DNA from: Adlercreutzia caecimuris B7
GTDB lineage: Bacteria > Actinomycetota > Coriobacteriia > Coriobacteriales > Eggerthellaceae
Length of the DNA: 64,000 nucleotides
Assembly (NCBI RefSeq): GCF_000403355.2
Contig: NZ_KE159646.1
Location: 1,846,735 to 1,910,734 of the forward strand
Direction of reading: 5' to 3'
Part shown: piece by piece, positions 16,661-24,545 of the stretch
Layout of the letters: every line of letters begins with the position of its first letter
Position numbering within the stretch: the first letter of the stretch is position 1
The notes under the pieces: generated by a model
Database searches by the model: none
Seen by the model: the letters and a program-made list of their open reading frames with translations, nothing else
What the model was told of the DNA's origin: nothing
Position numbers and translations under genes: made by a program

Positions 16661-16740
16661 GGCTTAGTTTTCTTAGCTTATCTTGATTTGTTTAGTTCGC
16701 CTTGTTTTTAGTTCATCTTAGTTTCTTTAGTTCATAGTTT
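16661..16740 (-). repeat. Array of irregular CTAA-type direct repeats
   Basis: On the minus strand the words GAACTAAA, AACTAAG and AGCTAAG recur about eight times in 80 bp, spaced mostly 9-10 bp and once 16 bp. It is at the right border of the low-GC island, just past the ddl terminator. It could be a set of protein-binding half-sites on one helix face or simple-sequence decay. Confidence 0.5.
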
Positions 16741-16756
16741 GGACTGGGAAAATAGA

Positions 16757-16797
16757 AGAGCCGTATGCCGAAGACTTTCTTCTTGACATACGGCTCT
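16757..16797 (-). terminator. Terminator of the ddl-family gene
   Basis: Eleven-base stem AGAGCCGTATG/CATACGGCTCT; on the minus strand it is followed by TCTATTTT. Confidence 0.75.
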
Positions 16798-16828
16798 GCG
16801 CTGAAAAGCGGACTCAGGATGCAGCGTC

Positions 16829-17833
16829 CTAGAACTTGGCGCCGCGGGCGTAGGCTTCTTCCACCAGGGTGTCGAGTACCTTGGGCAGGGTGAGGCCGGC
16901 AGCCGAGCAGGCCATGGGGAACAGGGAATGCGGCGTCATGCCCGGGGACACGTCCAGCTCGAAGCAGCGGGCGGCACCGCCGTCCCACACGAGGTCCACG
17001 CGGCCCAGATCGCGGGCGCCGTAGGCGCGATACACTTCCAGCGCGGCCCGTTCGATCTCGGCGCGGATGGCGTGGGCCGTAGCCTCATCGGGCGAGAGCG
17101 ACGCCGGGCGCACGGGGCAGAAGAACTCCACGGCGTCGTTGCGCATGCGGGCGGAGGCGTCGAAGAACTCGCCCTCGCGGGCCACGATCTCCACCGGCGG
17201 GAGCGCATAGGCGTCCCAGCCGGTACCGAGGATGGCCACCGACACCTCCACGCCGTCGATCCACTGCTCGATGTTCACCGCGTCGTCGAAGGAGAGCGCG
17301 TCGAGCACCGCCTCGCCCAGCTCGTCCTGGGAGTTCACCTTGTGCACGCCAAGGGCGCTTCCGCCGTGGGCCGGCTTCACGCAGACCGGGTAACCCCCGA
17401 TCACGCGGTCGGCCACCAGGTCGAGAGCCGTGGCAGCACCCATGTCCTTGAAGGCGTCGCGGGACAGGTACACACCCTGGGGCCAGCTTGCGATACCCTC
17501 TTCGCCGGTGACGTCGCGGTACTTCTCCAGCGACGAGTGCAGCGCGTCCTTATTCCAGGCGCGATGGCACACGCTGGCCGGCGAGCCCACAAAGGGCAGG
17601 CCGACGAATTCCATCAGGCTTTGGATGGTGCCGTCCTCACCGTGCTTGCCGTGCAGGGCGTTGTAGACCACATCGGGGCGCTCGCTGCGCAGGGTGGGCA
17701 CCAAGTCGGCGTTCGTGTCCAGCGGCACCACCTTGTGACCGGCCTCTTCCAGGGCCTCGCAGACCACCTTGCCCGATGCCAGCGACACCTCACGCTCGAA
17801 GGACTTGCCTCCCATCAGCACTGCTACTTTCAT
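16829..17833 (-). CDS. D-alanine--D-alanine ligase family ATP-grasp enzyme
   Basis: 334 residues. The N-terminal MGGKSFEREVSLASG and NALHGKHGEDG are typical of Ddl, as are the ATP-grasp VCVKPAHGGSALGV and the end motif SPGMTPHSLFPM. Ddl joins two D-Ala for peptidoglycan. Two departures are visible. The metal-ligand triad reads ELD where Ddl has E-x-N. The omega-loop tyrosine motif YDYxxKY is replaced by FFDASARM, although the following FCP is kept. The enzyme may therefore be a Ddl with altered loop or a ligase for another dipeptide or depsipeptide. Start ATG 17833 has AGAGAGG upstream. Confidence 0.8.
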   Translation of the reverse strand: MKVAVLMGGKSFEREVSLASGKVVCEALEEAGHKVVPLDTNADLVPTLRSERPDVVYNALHGKHGEDGTIQSLMEFVGLPFVGSPASVCHRAWNKDALHSSLEKYRDVTGEEGIASWPQGVYLSRDAFKDMGAATALDLVADRVIGGYPVCVKPAHGGSALGVHKVNSQDELGEAVLDALSFDDAVNIEQWIDGVEVSVAILGTGWDAYALPPVEIVAREGEFFDASARMRNDAVEFFCPVRPASLSPDEATAHAIRAEIERAALEVYRAYGARDLGRVDLVWDGGAARCFELDVSPGMTPHSLFPMACSAAGLTLPKVLDTLVEEAYARGAKF

Positions 17834-17903
17834 GTTGCCTCTCTTTCCCTTGTGAGTAGGGCACGGATGCGGGGTGTGCCTCCGCGCGCAGTTCCGCAGC
17901 GAC

Positions 17904-17928
17904 TGCAAGTGTCCAGCGGACACTTGCA
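17904..17928. promoter_or_regulatory. Perfect 11-bp palindrome between aminotransferase and ddl
   Basis: TGCAAGTGTCC, three bases, then its exact complement, 71 bp upstream of the ddl start. There is no T tract. It is a candidate operator or 5'-UTR hairpin controlling the ATP-grasp gene. Confidence 0.5.
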
Positions 17929-18022
17929 CCAAGCGAGGACTGTCTGAGCACGGAGGTATATCCCGCAGCCGCGTCCGGACGACCGCGGAGTATGCCCCCT
18001 GGCCCCCGCCAAACGTTCGCAG

Positions 18023-19459
18023 TTATTCCGCCGCTTCTTCTTCGGCCTCGGCCACCTTGTCCTCGGCAATCTCGATCTGGGCGGCATCGCCGTCGTGAGA
18101 CTGCATGACGGCCTCCTCGTTCTGCTCGGACGCCACGATGACCTCGTCCCAATTCTCGCGCTCGTTCTCGGCCATGACGGCCTCCTTTCCGTAACCCGGC
18201 AGCGCGCCGGCATTGATGAACACGCGGTACAGTTCCAGGCGCTCCTCGATGACCCCGGCCAGCCGGCGGATGGCCTCGGTGATGGATTCCGGCGTCTCGA
18301 AGCTGAAGTTCACGCGCATGGAGTTCTTGCCGGTCACGCCATCGGGGAAGAAGGAGTTCCCTGGCACATAGGTTACGCCCGCCTCCAGCGCCTCGGCAAG
18401 CATCGAATCGGTATCCATATAGTCCGGCAGGGTGATCCAGAGGAACATGCCGCCGGCGGGATGGGTCCAGGAGGCCTCGGGCGGGAAGAACTCGTCCAGG
18501 GCCGCCAGCATGGTGTCGCGCCGCTCCTTGTACAGGGCGATGAACTTTTGCAGCGTGCGCTGCCAGGGAATATCGGCGAAGTAGTGCTGCACCACGAGCT
18601 GGTCGAAGGCGCTGCCGCACAGATCGGCCCCCTGCTTCACCAGGTTGACGCGGGCGAGCACCGATTCCGGCGCCGCAATCCAGCCCGTGCGCAGGCCCGG
18701 CCCGAGCATCTTCGAGATAGTGCCCAGGTAGATGACCGAATCGTCCATGGCCTTCAAGGGCACCTGATGGCCGCCGTCGTAGCGCAAGCGACCATAGGGG
18801 TCGTCTTCCACCACCATGAAGCCGTACTCGTCGGCCAGCTCCAGCAGGCGGCGCCGGCGCTCGGCGTTCATAGTCACCCCGCCGGGGTTCTGGAAATTCG
18901 GGATGGTGTAGCAGAACTTCAGGCGCGGATTGCCCTTGCCGATGCGCTCGAGTTCGGCCTCCAAGAGATCCATGCGCATGCCGTCCTCGTCGAAGGGGAT
19001 GGCGCGGATATCGGGCTCGAAGGCGGAGAAGGCCTGCAACGCCCCCAGATAGGTGGGACCCTCGGTGATGATGATGTCACCCGGGTCGATGAAGGCCTCG
19101 GCGATGAGCGTGAGGGCCTGCTGGGCCCCCGATGTAACGAGAATCTGGTCAGCCTTCACGCGAATGCCCAGGTCGCGCATCATATCGGCGAGTACGGCCC
19201 GCAGGCCGGCCAGGCCGTCGGTGGGCCCGTACTGCAACGACACGGCCCGGGCCTGGGGACTTTCCACCGCGGCTAGCACAGCGCGACGCACGTCCTCCTC
19301 GGGCAGAAGCGACACGGCGGGCATGCCGCCCGACAGCGAGATCACGTCGTCGCGCGTGGCGGCGGCGAAGAGGTTGCGCACGGCCGAGGGGCGCATCTTG
19401 CGCACGCGGCGAGCGATCTTGTCGCCGGTGGTGTCGAAGGTGATGTGAGCTGATGACAT
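18023..19459 (-). CDS. PLP-dependent aminotransferase, MocR/2-aminoadipate type, with acidic tail
   Basis: 478 residues. Fold type I aminotransferase of the class I/II group that includes LysN and the enzyme half of MocR regulators: GPTYLGALQAF, YTIPNFQNPGG, VEDDPYGRLRY, and the PLP-lysine in YLGTISKMLGPGLRTGW. No N-terminal GntR domain is present, so it is an enzyme rather than a regulator. About 50 C-terminal residues beyond the usual end are strongly acidic and Ala/Glu-rich, probably disordered. The start at 19459 is two bases after the stop of the upstream gene. Substrate unknown; transamination of branched or aromatic amino acids is usual. Confidence 0.85.
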   Translation of the reverse strand: MSSAHITFDTTGDKIARRVRKMRPSAVRNLFAAATRDDVISLSGGMPAVSLLPEEDVRRAVLAAVESPQARAVSLQYGPTDGLAGLRAVLADMMRDLGIRVKADQILVTSGAQQALTLIAEAFIDPGDIIITEGPTYLGALQAFSAFEPDIRAIPFDEDGMRMDLLEAELERIGKGNPRLKFCYTIPNFQNPGGVTMNAERRRRLLELADEYGFMVVEDDPYGRLRYDGGHQVPLKAMDDSVIYLGTISKMLGPGLRTGWIAAPESVLARVNLVKQGADLCGSAFDQLVVQHYFADIPWQRTLQKFIALYKERRDTMLAALDEFFPPEASWTHPAGGMFLWITLPDYMDTDSMLAEALEAGVTYVPGNSFFPDGVTGKNSMRVNFSFETPESITEAIRRLAGVIEERLELYRVFINAGALPGYGKEAVMAENERENWDEVIVASEQNEEAVMQSHDGDAAQIEIAEDKVAEAEEEAAE

Positions 19460-19461
19460 GG

Positions 19462-19860
19462 CTAATCCACCATCCCTTCCATAAGCGCCCGGGCCGCCTT
19501 CAAGGCCGCCAGAGCGATGAGGTCATCGGTAAAGTTTACTTCAACGCGGGCCAGACCCTCGCGCTCGTTCAGCCATTCCGTCGTACCGACAAAAGTTGCC
19601 GCCGAACGGTCGGCAAGCTCGGCTTGGAAATCGATGATGAGGTGCTCCAGGATATGGGGAAGAGAGGTGCGGTCGAGAATGGCCCCGAACGGCTCGCCTT
19701 GGGCGTTCACGCACGCGTGCCGGGCCAGCCGAGGGCGCGCCTGAAGAAGCCGCGCGGCCGCCTCGGGCGACAGATGCGCGGCAGGACCGCCCGCCACGCG
19801 CACGAGCAGCGCCATGCGGTCGCGCTCGATGGCCACGCGCTCGACGACGAGGGTCGCCAT
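19462..19860 (-). CDS. Small protein resembling the N-terminal domain of cyanophycin synthetase
   Basis: 132 residues, cytoplasmic. The stretch DRTSLPHILEHLIIDFQAEL followed by FVGTTEWLNE and a final TDDLIALAALKAA matches the order of motifs in the CphA N-terminal domain (PHxxEH, F-G-T, then an Ala-rich helix). The ATP-grasp and Mur-ligase parts are absent. Tightly packed between the membrane protein (one-base overlap, TGATG) and the aminotransferase, so it is co-expressed with both. No function is established for the isolated domain, and the family call is tentative. Confidence 0.45.
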   Translation of the reverse strand: MATLVVERVAIERDRMALLVRVAGGPAAHLSPEAAARLLQARPRLARHACVNAQGEPFGAILDRTSLPHILEHLIIDFQAELADRSAATFVGTTEWLNEREGLARVEVNFTDDLIALAALKAARALMEGMVD

Positions 19861-20618
19861 CAGGCGCCGCCCGACGGGGTGCGCGACAGCAGGGTAAGCC
19901 CCTCGGCACCCGCCTCTGCGGGGGCAAGCGTCTCGCCCTGCAGTTTCTTCACCAAGGCCTCCAAGGTCCAGCCGATGTCGCGGCCCAGCGTATCGCCGCC
20001 CGTAAACGAGCCGTCGACGAGAGCCAGCTGGTTGCGATCGAGGGAGAACCGATAGCAGCCCGATCCGGCCAGATTGGTGAAGGTGAACGCGATGGTCTTG
20101 TCGCCCGTATCGAGCGCATAGCGGTAGGACACGTCCTTGGTGAGGTTGATGCGGTCCTCGGTGATCTCAATGGGGGTAGAGGTGCCGGCCAGATACCACG
20201 TACCCTGGATGTCGGCCGCATCGTCGGCGGAGAACCAGCGCAGCCAGGAAAAGCCGCCGACCACCGCGCACACCAGGGCCAGCACCACCGCCGAGCAGGC
20301 AACGGCGACGATTTTCCGTCGCCGCCGGCGACGTTGCTCGGGGGAAGGCTGCGTTCGCGCACGCCGCGTGGGGGCCGCCTCCCCCTCGGACGAACGGGCC
20401 GCCGCACGACCACGAGCCGATGAGCCCGGGCGGGCGGCGCTGCGCTTGGTGGGGGCACTGCCGGCTGCCCGAGCCTCGCGAGCAGCCCGGGCCTCCGCAG
20501 CCGAAGCGGGAGGAGCCGCCGGCTCCGGCGGAAGAGCCGCGGCCTCGCGGCGGGCGCGCTCCTCGCGGGCGCGCAGCCGGGGGTCGTTGCTCCCCGACCC
20601 GCGCGTTCTCATACCCAT
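19860..20618 (-). CDS. Single-pass membrane protein with Ala/Arg-rich cytoplasmic region
   Basis: About 252 residues: a low-complexity basic Ala/Pro/Arg N-terminus (about 100 residues), an Arg-run stop before one transmembrane helix (IVAVACSAVVLALVCAVVGG), and an outside domain of about 110 residues. The latter opens with DIQGTWYLAGTSTPIEIT, a lipocalin/DUF-like beta-strand pattern that also includes AFTFTNLAGSGCYRFSL. The start is ATG 20618, eight bases past the serS stop, with TAAGGG as binding site. Downstream of serS in the same direction. Function unknown. Confidence 0.65.
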   Translation of the reverse strand: MGMRTRGSGSNDPRLRAREERARREAAALPPEPAAPPASAAEARAAREARAAGSAPTKRSAARPGSSARGRAAARSSEGEAAPTRRARTQPSPEQRRRRRRKIVAVACSAVVLALVCAVVGGFSWLRWFSADDAADIQGTWYLAGTSTPIEITEDRINLTKDVSYRYALDTGDKTIAFTFTNLAGSGCYRFSLDRNQLALVDGSFTGGDTLGRDIGWTLEALVKKLQGETLAPAEAGAEGLTLLSRTPSGGA

Positions 20619-20625
20619 GGTGCCC

Positions 20626-21921
20626 TTAGACCTCTTCCGGCCCAATCACCGTTTTGCCGCCCATGTAGGGCACGAGCACCTCGGGCACCGTGATGGTGCC
20701 GTCGGGGTTCTGGTAGTTCTCGATGACCGCGGCCATGGTGCGGCCCACGGCCAGACCCGATCCGTTCAGGGTATAGGCGAAGCGGGTGCCCTTGAAGTTG
20801 GCCGGATCGCGGTACTTGATGTTGGCGCGGCGGGCCTGGAAGTCGGTGCAGCAGCTGCACGAGGAGATTTCCTTGTAGGCGTTGTAGCTGGGCAGCCACA
20901 CCTCAACATCGTAGGTCTTGGCGGAGGAGAAGCCGATGTCGCCCGTGCACAGGCTGATGACACGATAGGGCAGCTCCAGCTTCTGCAGGATGTTCTCGGC
21001 GTCTTCCACCATGGACTCCAGCTCGGCAAAGCCGGTCTCGGGGGTGGCAAACTTCACCATCTCCACCTTGGAGAACTGGTGCACGCGGATGATGCCGCGG
21101 GTATCGCGGCCGGCGCTGCCCGCCTCCTCGCGGAAGCACGGGGTGAAGGCGCAGTAGTGCAGCGGCAACTGATCGGCGTCGAGCACCTCGCCGGCATGCA
21201 GGTTGGTCAGCTGCACCTCAGCGGTGGGAATGAGGTAGAGCCCCTCGGTGGTGTGGAACAGGTCTTCCTCGAACTTCGGCAGCTGGCCAGTGCCCGTGAG
21301 CGTGGCGGCGTTGGCCATGGCCGGCACCCACCACTCCTTGTAACCGCGCTCGGTGTGCTGATCCAGCATGAAGGAGATGAGGGCGCGCTCCAGGCGGGCA
21401 CCAGCGCCGCCGAGCACGTAGAAGCGGCTCTCGGCCAGCTTCACGCCACGCTCGAAGTCGATGATATTCAGGGCCGGCCCCAGATCCCAGTGGGCCTGGG
21501 CCTCAAAGCCCTCGACGGCGAAGTCGCGCGGGGTGCCCCAGCGGCGCACCTCGGGGTTGTCGTCCTCGTCCTCGCCGATGGGAGTGGAGGCGTCGCACAG
21601 GTTCGGCACGCTCATCAGCAGGGTGTTCAGGGCGTCGTCGGCCTCGGTGCGGGCCGCGCTGGCCGCCTCCAGCTTCTCGTTGATCTGGCGCACCTGCTCC
21701 TTGGCGGCCTCGGCCTCGTCCTTCTTGCCCTGGCCCATGAGGGCGCCGATCTGCTTGGAGATGCGGTTGCGCTCGGCCTGCAGGGCCTCCTCCTCGGCAA
21801 TCAGCTCGCGACGCTGAACGTCAAGGGCGGAGAACTGCTCGGGATCGAAGGACGCATGGCGGTTCTTCATGGCCTCGGCTACTTCGTCGAGATGTTCACG
21901 TACGTACTTGATGTCCAGCAT
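20626..21921 (-). CDS. serS: Seryl-tRNA synthetase
   Basis: 431 residues, class II synthetase. The N-terminal long coiled-coil arm that grips tRNA-Ser is visible (residues about 30-100, [20 protein letters not shown]). Motif 2 is in [20 protein letters not shown] and motif 3 near the C-terminus in [20 protein letters not shown]. Charges tRNA-Ser and tRNA-Sec. Starts at ATG 21921 with GAGGAG 9 nt upstream. The downstream small genes are close enough to be read through. No T-box is evident in the 240-bp leader. Confidence 0.95.
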   Translation of the reverse strand: MLDIKYVREHLDEVAEAMKNRHASFDPEQFSALDVQRRELIAEEEALQAERNRISKQIGALMGQGKKDEAEAAKEQVRQINEKLEAASAARTEADDALNTLLMSVPNLCDASTPIGEDEDDNPEVRRWGTPRDFAVEGFEAQAHWDLGPALNIIDFERGVKLAESRFYVLGGAGARLERALISFMLDQHTERGYKEWWVPAMANAATLTGTGQLPKFEEDLFHTTEGLYLIPTAEVQLTNLHAGEVLDADQLPLHYCAFTPCFREEAGSAGRDTRGIIRVHQFSKVEMVKFATPETGFAELESMVEDAENILQKLELPYRVISLCTGDIGFSSAKTYDVEVWLPSYNAYKEISSCSCCTDFQARRANIKYRDPANFKGTRFAYTLNGSGLAVGRTMAAVIENYQNPDGTITVPEVLVPYMGGKTVIGPEEV

Positions 21922-22163
21922 AGGTTGCTCCTCGGAGTCGGGCGTTTTGCGTTCGACCAGTATAGCGCAACCATCGCGCCTGGTAGCAGCCAGGGCGGGC
22001 AGCGAGCCGAAAGACACCTCAAAACCACCGACGGAATATGCCCTATCGCACGTGGAGATTGCGTTTTCGGCGGGGGAAGCATAGTATACTTTCCGCAGCA
22101 CATCACCGACCCGCCGCAGCGGCCCGCAGGTTCGTGCCGGCGCGAGAAGACGAGGACAGCCCC

Positions 22164-22361
22164 ATGAATTTCGAAGAGCTCTACCACTTCCTGTTCGAGA
22201 CCATGCCCGGTATCGGTATTCTCGTCGGCGGCGGCCTTGTCATCAGCATCATCGTGTGCCTCATCTTGGAGCGCAAGACGCGCAAACAGTACAAGAATCA
22301 CGAGAAGACCGAGGACGACTGGTCGCTGTTCGACGATGACGACGAGGATGAGAGCAAGTAA
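22164..22361 (+). CDS. Small single-pass membrane protein with acidic tail
   Basis: 65 residues. One membrane helix ([20 protein letters not shown]), then [18 protein letters not shown] and a run of Asp/Glu. The size and pattern match short proteins conserved upstream of serS-type loci in Eggerthellaceae as I remember them; no function is assigned. ATG 22164 with GAGGA nearby. Divergent from serS, so the 240-bp interval carries both promoters. Confidence 0.65.
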   Translation: MNFEELYHFLFETMPGIGILVGGGLVISIIVCLILERKTRKQYKNHEKTEDDWSLFDDDDEDESK

Positions 22362-22446
22362 CCCGATCCCCATCCCGATCCCAAGCCCAAAGCAAGGCTG
22401 AAGAAAACCCCGAAGAGCCCACCTCAATCTGAGTCACCTAACAACA

Positions 22447-22474
22447 AGAGCGCCCCACCCCGGAGCGCTCTTTT
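22447..22474 (+). terminator. Rho-independent terminator
   Basis: AGAGCGC...GCGCTCT stem followed by TTTT. Lies between the small membrane protein gene and the convergent secreted protein gene and may serve both. Confidence 0.75.
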
Positions 22475-22498
22475 GCTGTACGGCTTTCGCCTGAGAGG

Positions 22499-23401
22499 TT
22501 ATCCCGCGAGGAACAGCCCCTTGAAGGGCGGTCGATAGGTTGCGCCCCATGACTCCTGCTGGCGGTACATGAGCGGACTCTCATAGCGATCGGCCACCTT
22601 GATCCACCCGGTCTTCCCGCCGGTTTTCACCTGGAAGCGCACCGTATTGCCCTTTACGTACACCTTGAGGAACTTCACCTTCTGGCCCTTCTTAATGGTG
22701 AACTTGGTCGACTTGCAGTTCGTGCTCTTGTAGGCCTTCATGCTCTTCAAGGCCTTGTAGGTGTTGGACTTGCGATTACCCACGGAAAGCTTACCAGTAT
22801 TGCTCGTCTTCTTCAGTGTTCCCTTCGTATACTTGTAAGTAAAATCACCGGAAATATTTCCTGCCATGTAGGACATAATTCGGTGCGATACCACGATCTT
22901 GTTCCCCGTCACAGCCTTTATCTCGCCGCCTCGATGGGTGCCAATTTTCTTACCGAACCCGTTATTGCAGTCGACAACCTGCTTCAATTTGCCCTTGGAG
23001 CACTTGAAGAGGCCGCGAACATCGGCGTCATCATTGTCCGACCACGCCTCGAGAAACAGAAACGGCTTCCCGTTCTTAAGCGTGATCAGCTGGGCCACCA
23101 CACCGTAAAAATAAGTGCTTTTCGAGAACGCCTTCTTTCCGTTCACGTACACAACGATGCGACTGCGGTACCCGTACCCGTCGTAAGTCGCCTTCACCTT
23201 GATCTTGTCGGGCTTCTTGTCGCCGGTGATGTCGTACTGGGTATAGGTCACATTCTCGCTCAACGTATGCACCTGCGCGCCACCGCTTGTCTTCGGTGCC
23301 GCATGGGCGACGCCCGGCGCCGCCGCCATCAGCAGCGCCGCAGCGCACACCGCCACGGCAAGCATTGCCACCCTCCCGCACTTGCTTCTCACTCTCTCCA
23401 T
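22499..23401 (-). CDS. Secreted protein with FG-GAP-like and SH3-like segments
   Basis: 300 residues. Signal peptide at the N-terminus (AMLAVAVCAAALLMAAAPG, cleavage after AHA). YDITGDKKPDKIKVKATYDG is the calcium-binding D-x-x-G-D-x-x-x-D pattern of FG-GAP/EF-hand-like repeats. The last third (FTIKKGQKVKFLKVYVKGNT, then KTGGKTGWIKV) resembles bacterial SH3 domains that bind cell wall. Lys-rich, probably surface-associated. ATG 23401 has GAGGAG. Single gene, no partner evident. Confidence 0.7.
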   Translation of the reverse strand: MERVRSKCGRVAMLAVAVCAAALLMAAAPGVAHAAPKTSGGAQVHTLSENVTYTQYDITGDKKPDKIKVKATYDGYGYRSRIVVYVNGKKAFSKSTYFYGVVAQLITLKNGKPFLFLEAWSDNDDADVRGLFKCSKGKLKQVVDCNNGFGKKIGTHRGGEIKAVTGNKIVVSHRIMSYMAGNISGDFTYKYTKGTLKKTSNTGKLSVGNRKSNTYKALKSMKAYKSTNCKSTKFTIKKGQKVKFLKVYVKGNTVRFQVKTGGKTGWIKVADRYESPLMYRQQESWGATYRPPFKGLFLAG

Positions 23402-23536
23402 TCCCGCACTCCTCTCTCTTCCTTTCCGCGCCGAAAACGCGGCCTCTACGAGGAAGTATAGCACCCCTTCTTCATCCTCGCTGAGGCACCCCATCGCAAA
23501 CTGAATACAAGGGGCGCCCCGCGATTCTTGAATAGA

Positions 23537-23572
23537 AAACGGCGCAGCGAAGCGGCTCGGTGGCGGCCGTTT
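23537..23572 (-). terminator. Hairpin after the toxin-antitoxin operon
   Basis: Stem AAACGGC/GCCGTTT with inner GC-rich pairing; on the minus strand followed by TTTCTATT. About 55 bp downstream of the GNAT toxin stop. Confidence 0.5.
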
Positions 23573-23628
23573 GGGCGAAGAGAGACGCGATCAGGCTGAC
23601 GGCTTGCTTGCGCTAAGCCGACTCAGAC

Positions 23629-24120
23629 CTAAAGTTTTGCGAACATGCTGCCGGTGTCTCCCAAGTCGCGGAAGCCGTAGCGCTCGTAGAAACTACGCGC
23701 ACTCTCATCGTAGGGATCGACAACAAGGGCCTTGGCACCGAGCTGCTCGGCGATGGCCTTGCTTCGCTTCGCCGCGTCAAGCAGCAAATCGCGCCCCAAT
23801 CCGCAACCTTGATAACGCGCATCGACTCCAAGCATGCCCAGAAGAATGACAGGGATGGAGGCCGGAGTATTCCGCGCCAACCACCCTTTGGCACGGCTGC
23901 GGGCAACGGCGTAAGAACTGAGGGAGCAGAATCCCGCAAGCTCCTGCTTTCCGTCCGATGGCGAAATGAAGGTCCCATAGACAACGGCAGTGCCGTGCTC
24001 CTTAGCCGTGAGGCCATGAGTGGCGAGCCATTGGTCTATGAACTCCGTTCCGCAGCAAAACCCCGACACGTCATCTTGGGGTTGCAGTATCCGGGGCTCG
24101 CTGAACTCTAGCGCTCCCAT
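23629..24120 (-). CDS. GNAT toxin of a type II toxin-antitoxin pair (TacT/AtaT-like)
   Basis: 163 residues. The GNAT core is visible as LGMLGVDARYQGCGLGRDLL (Q/R-x-x-G-x-G acetyl-CoA loop) and VDPYDESARSFYERYGF, with catalytic-type Tyr. FCCGTEFIDQWLATHGLTAK near the N-terminus is typical of TacT/AtaT/KacT toxins, which acetylate charged tRNA and stop translation. The start overlaps the end of the DUF1778 antitoxin gene by 13 bp, the usual arrangement. The tRNA target is not predictable from sequence. Confidence 0.85.
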   Translation of the reverse strand: MGALEFSEPRILQPQDDVSGFCCGTEFIDQWLATHGLTAKEHGTAVVYGTFISPSDGKQELAGFCSLSSYAVARSRAKGWLARNTPASIPVILLGMLGVDARYQGCGLGRDLLLDAAKRSKAIAEQLGAKALVVDPYDESARSFYERYGFRDLGDTGSMFAKL

Positions 24121-24386
24121 CGGGTGCTGCCTTCTGCAAACTCATCGAAACGCGGGGTCGGATCGCCCTGAAGCAGCTGCAGGAACTCGTCGAAGACACT
24201 CTCCTCCAACATGATCTGGGAACTCTCCAGAATGTCTTCGCGAGCAGAAGCAATCAAATGGGCAAGGGACCATTGGGAGACGGTAACGCCGTTGAGGCGA
24301 GCAGCCCTTTCAATTTGGCGCTTCTGGTCGCTCGTCATGCGCAAATCGAGCCGAGAATTCTTCGGTTCAGCTGCGGCCGTCGCCAT
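24108..24386 (-). CDS. DUF1778 ribbon-helix-helix antitoxin
   Basis: 92 residues. The N-terminal SRLDLRMTSDQKRQIERAA and NGVTVSQWSLAHLI form the RHH DNA-binding unit. The acidic C-terminal SVFDEFLQLL tail would neutralise the toxin. It is encoded first, and a perfect operator-like palindrome lies in its promoter at 24400-24418, consistent with autorepression by the RHH/GNAT complex. Confidence 0.88.
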   Translation of the reverse strand: MATAAAEPKNSRLDLRMTSDQKRQIERAARLNGVTVSQWSLAHLIASAREDILESSQIMLEESVFDEFLQLLQGDPTPRFDEFAEGSTRWER

Positions 24387-24399
24387 GATTCCTCCTAAA

Positions 24400-24418
24400 G
24401 TACGGTGTTACACCGTAC
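24400..24418. promoter_or_regulatory. Operator of the toxin-antitoxin operon
   Basis: GTACGGTG TTA CACCGTAC, a perfect 8-bp inverted repeat, 14 bp upstream of the antitoxin ATG and overlapping the expected promoter. Confidence 0.75.
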
Positions 24419-24545
24419 AATTCTAATAACCGCGACAGCTGAAGTCAACGGACGAGGCGCTAGGCGCAAGGAATGAATGCGGCTTCTCGCTCCTCGATGC
24501 GGCGAGATGGGCCGCTGCGTTGTGCGGCCATCTGGTCGGATCGCC

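Noticed and set aside
17940..18022. Possible riboswitch before the ddl gene
   Set aside because: Only one simple palindrome is visible; no conserved riboswitch core could be recognised.
21922..22163. T-box leader of serS
   Set aside because: No specifier loop, T-box sequence or antiterminator pattern in the 240-bp leader.
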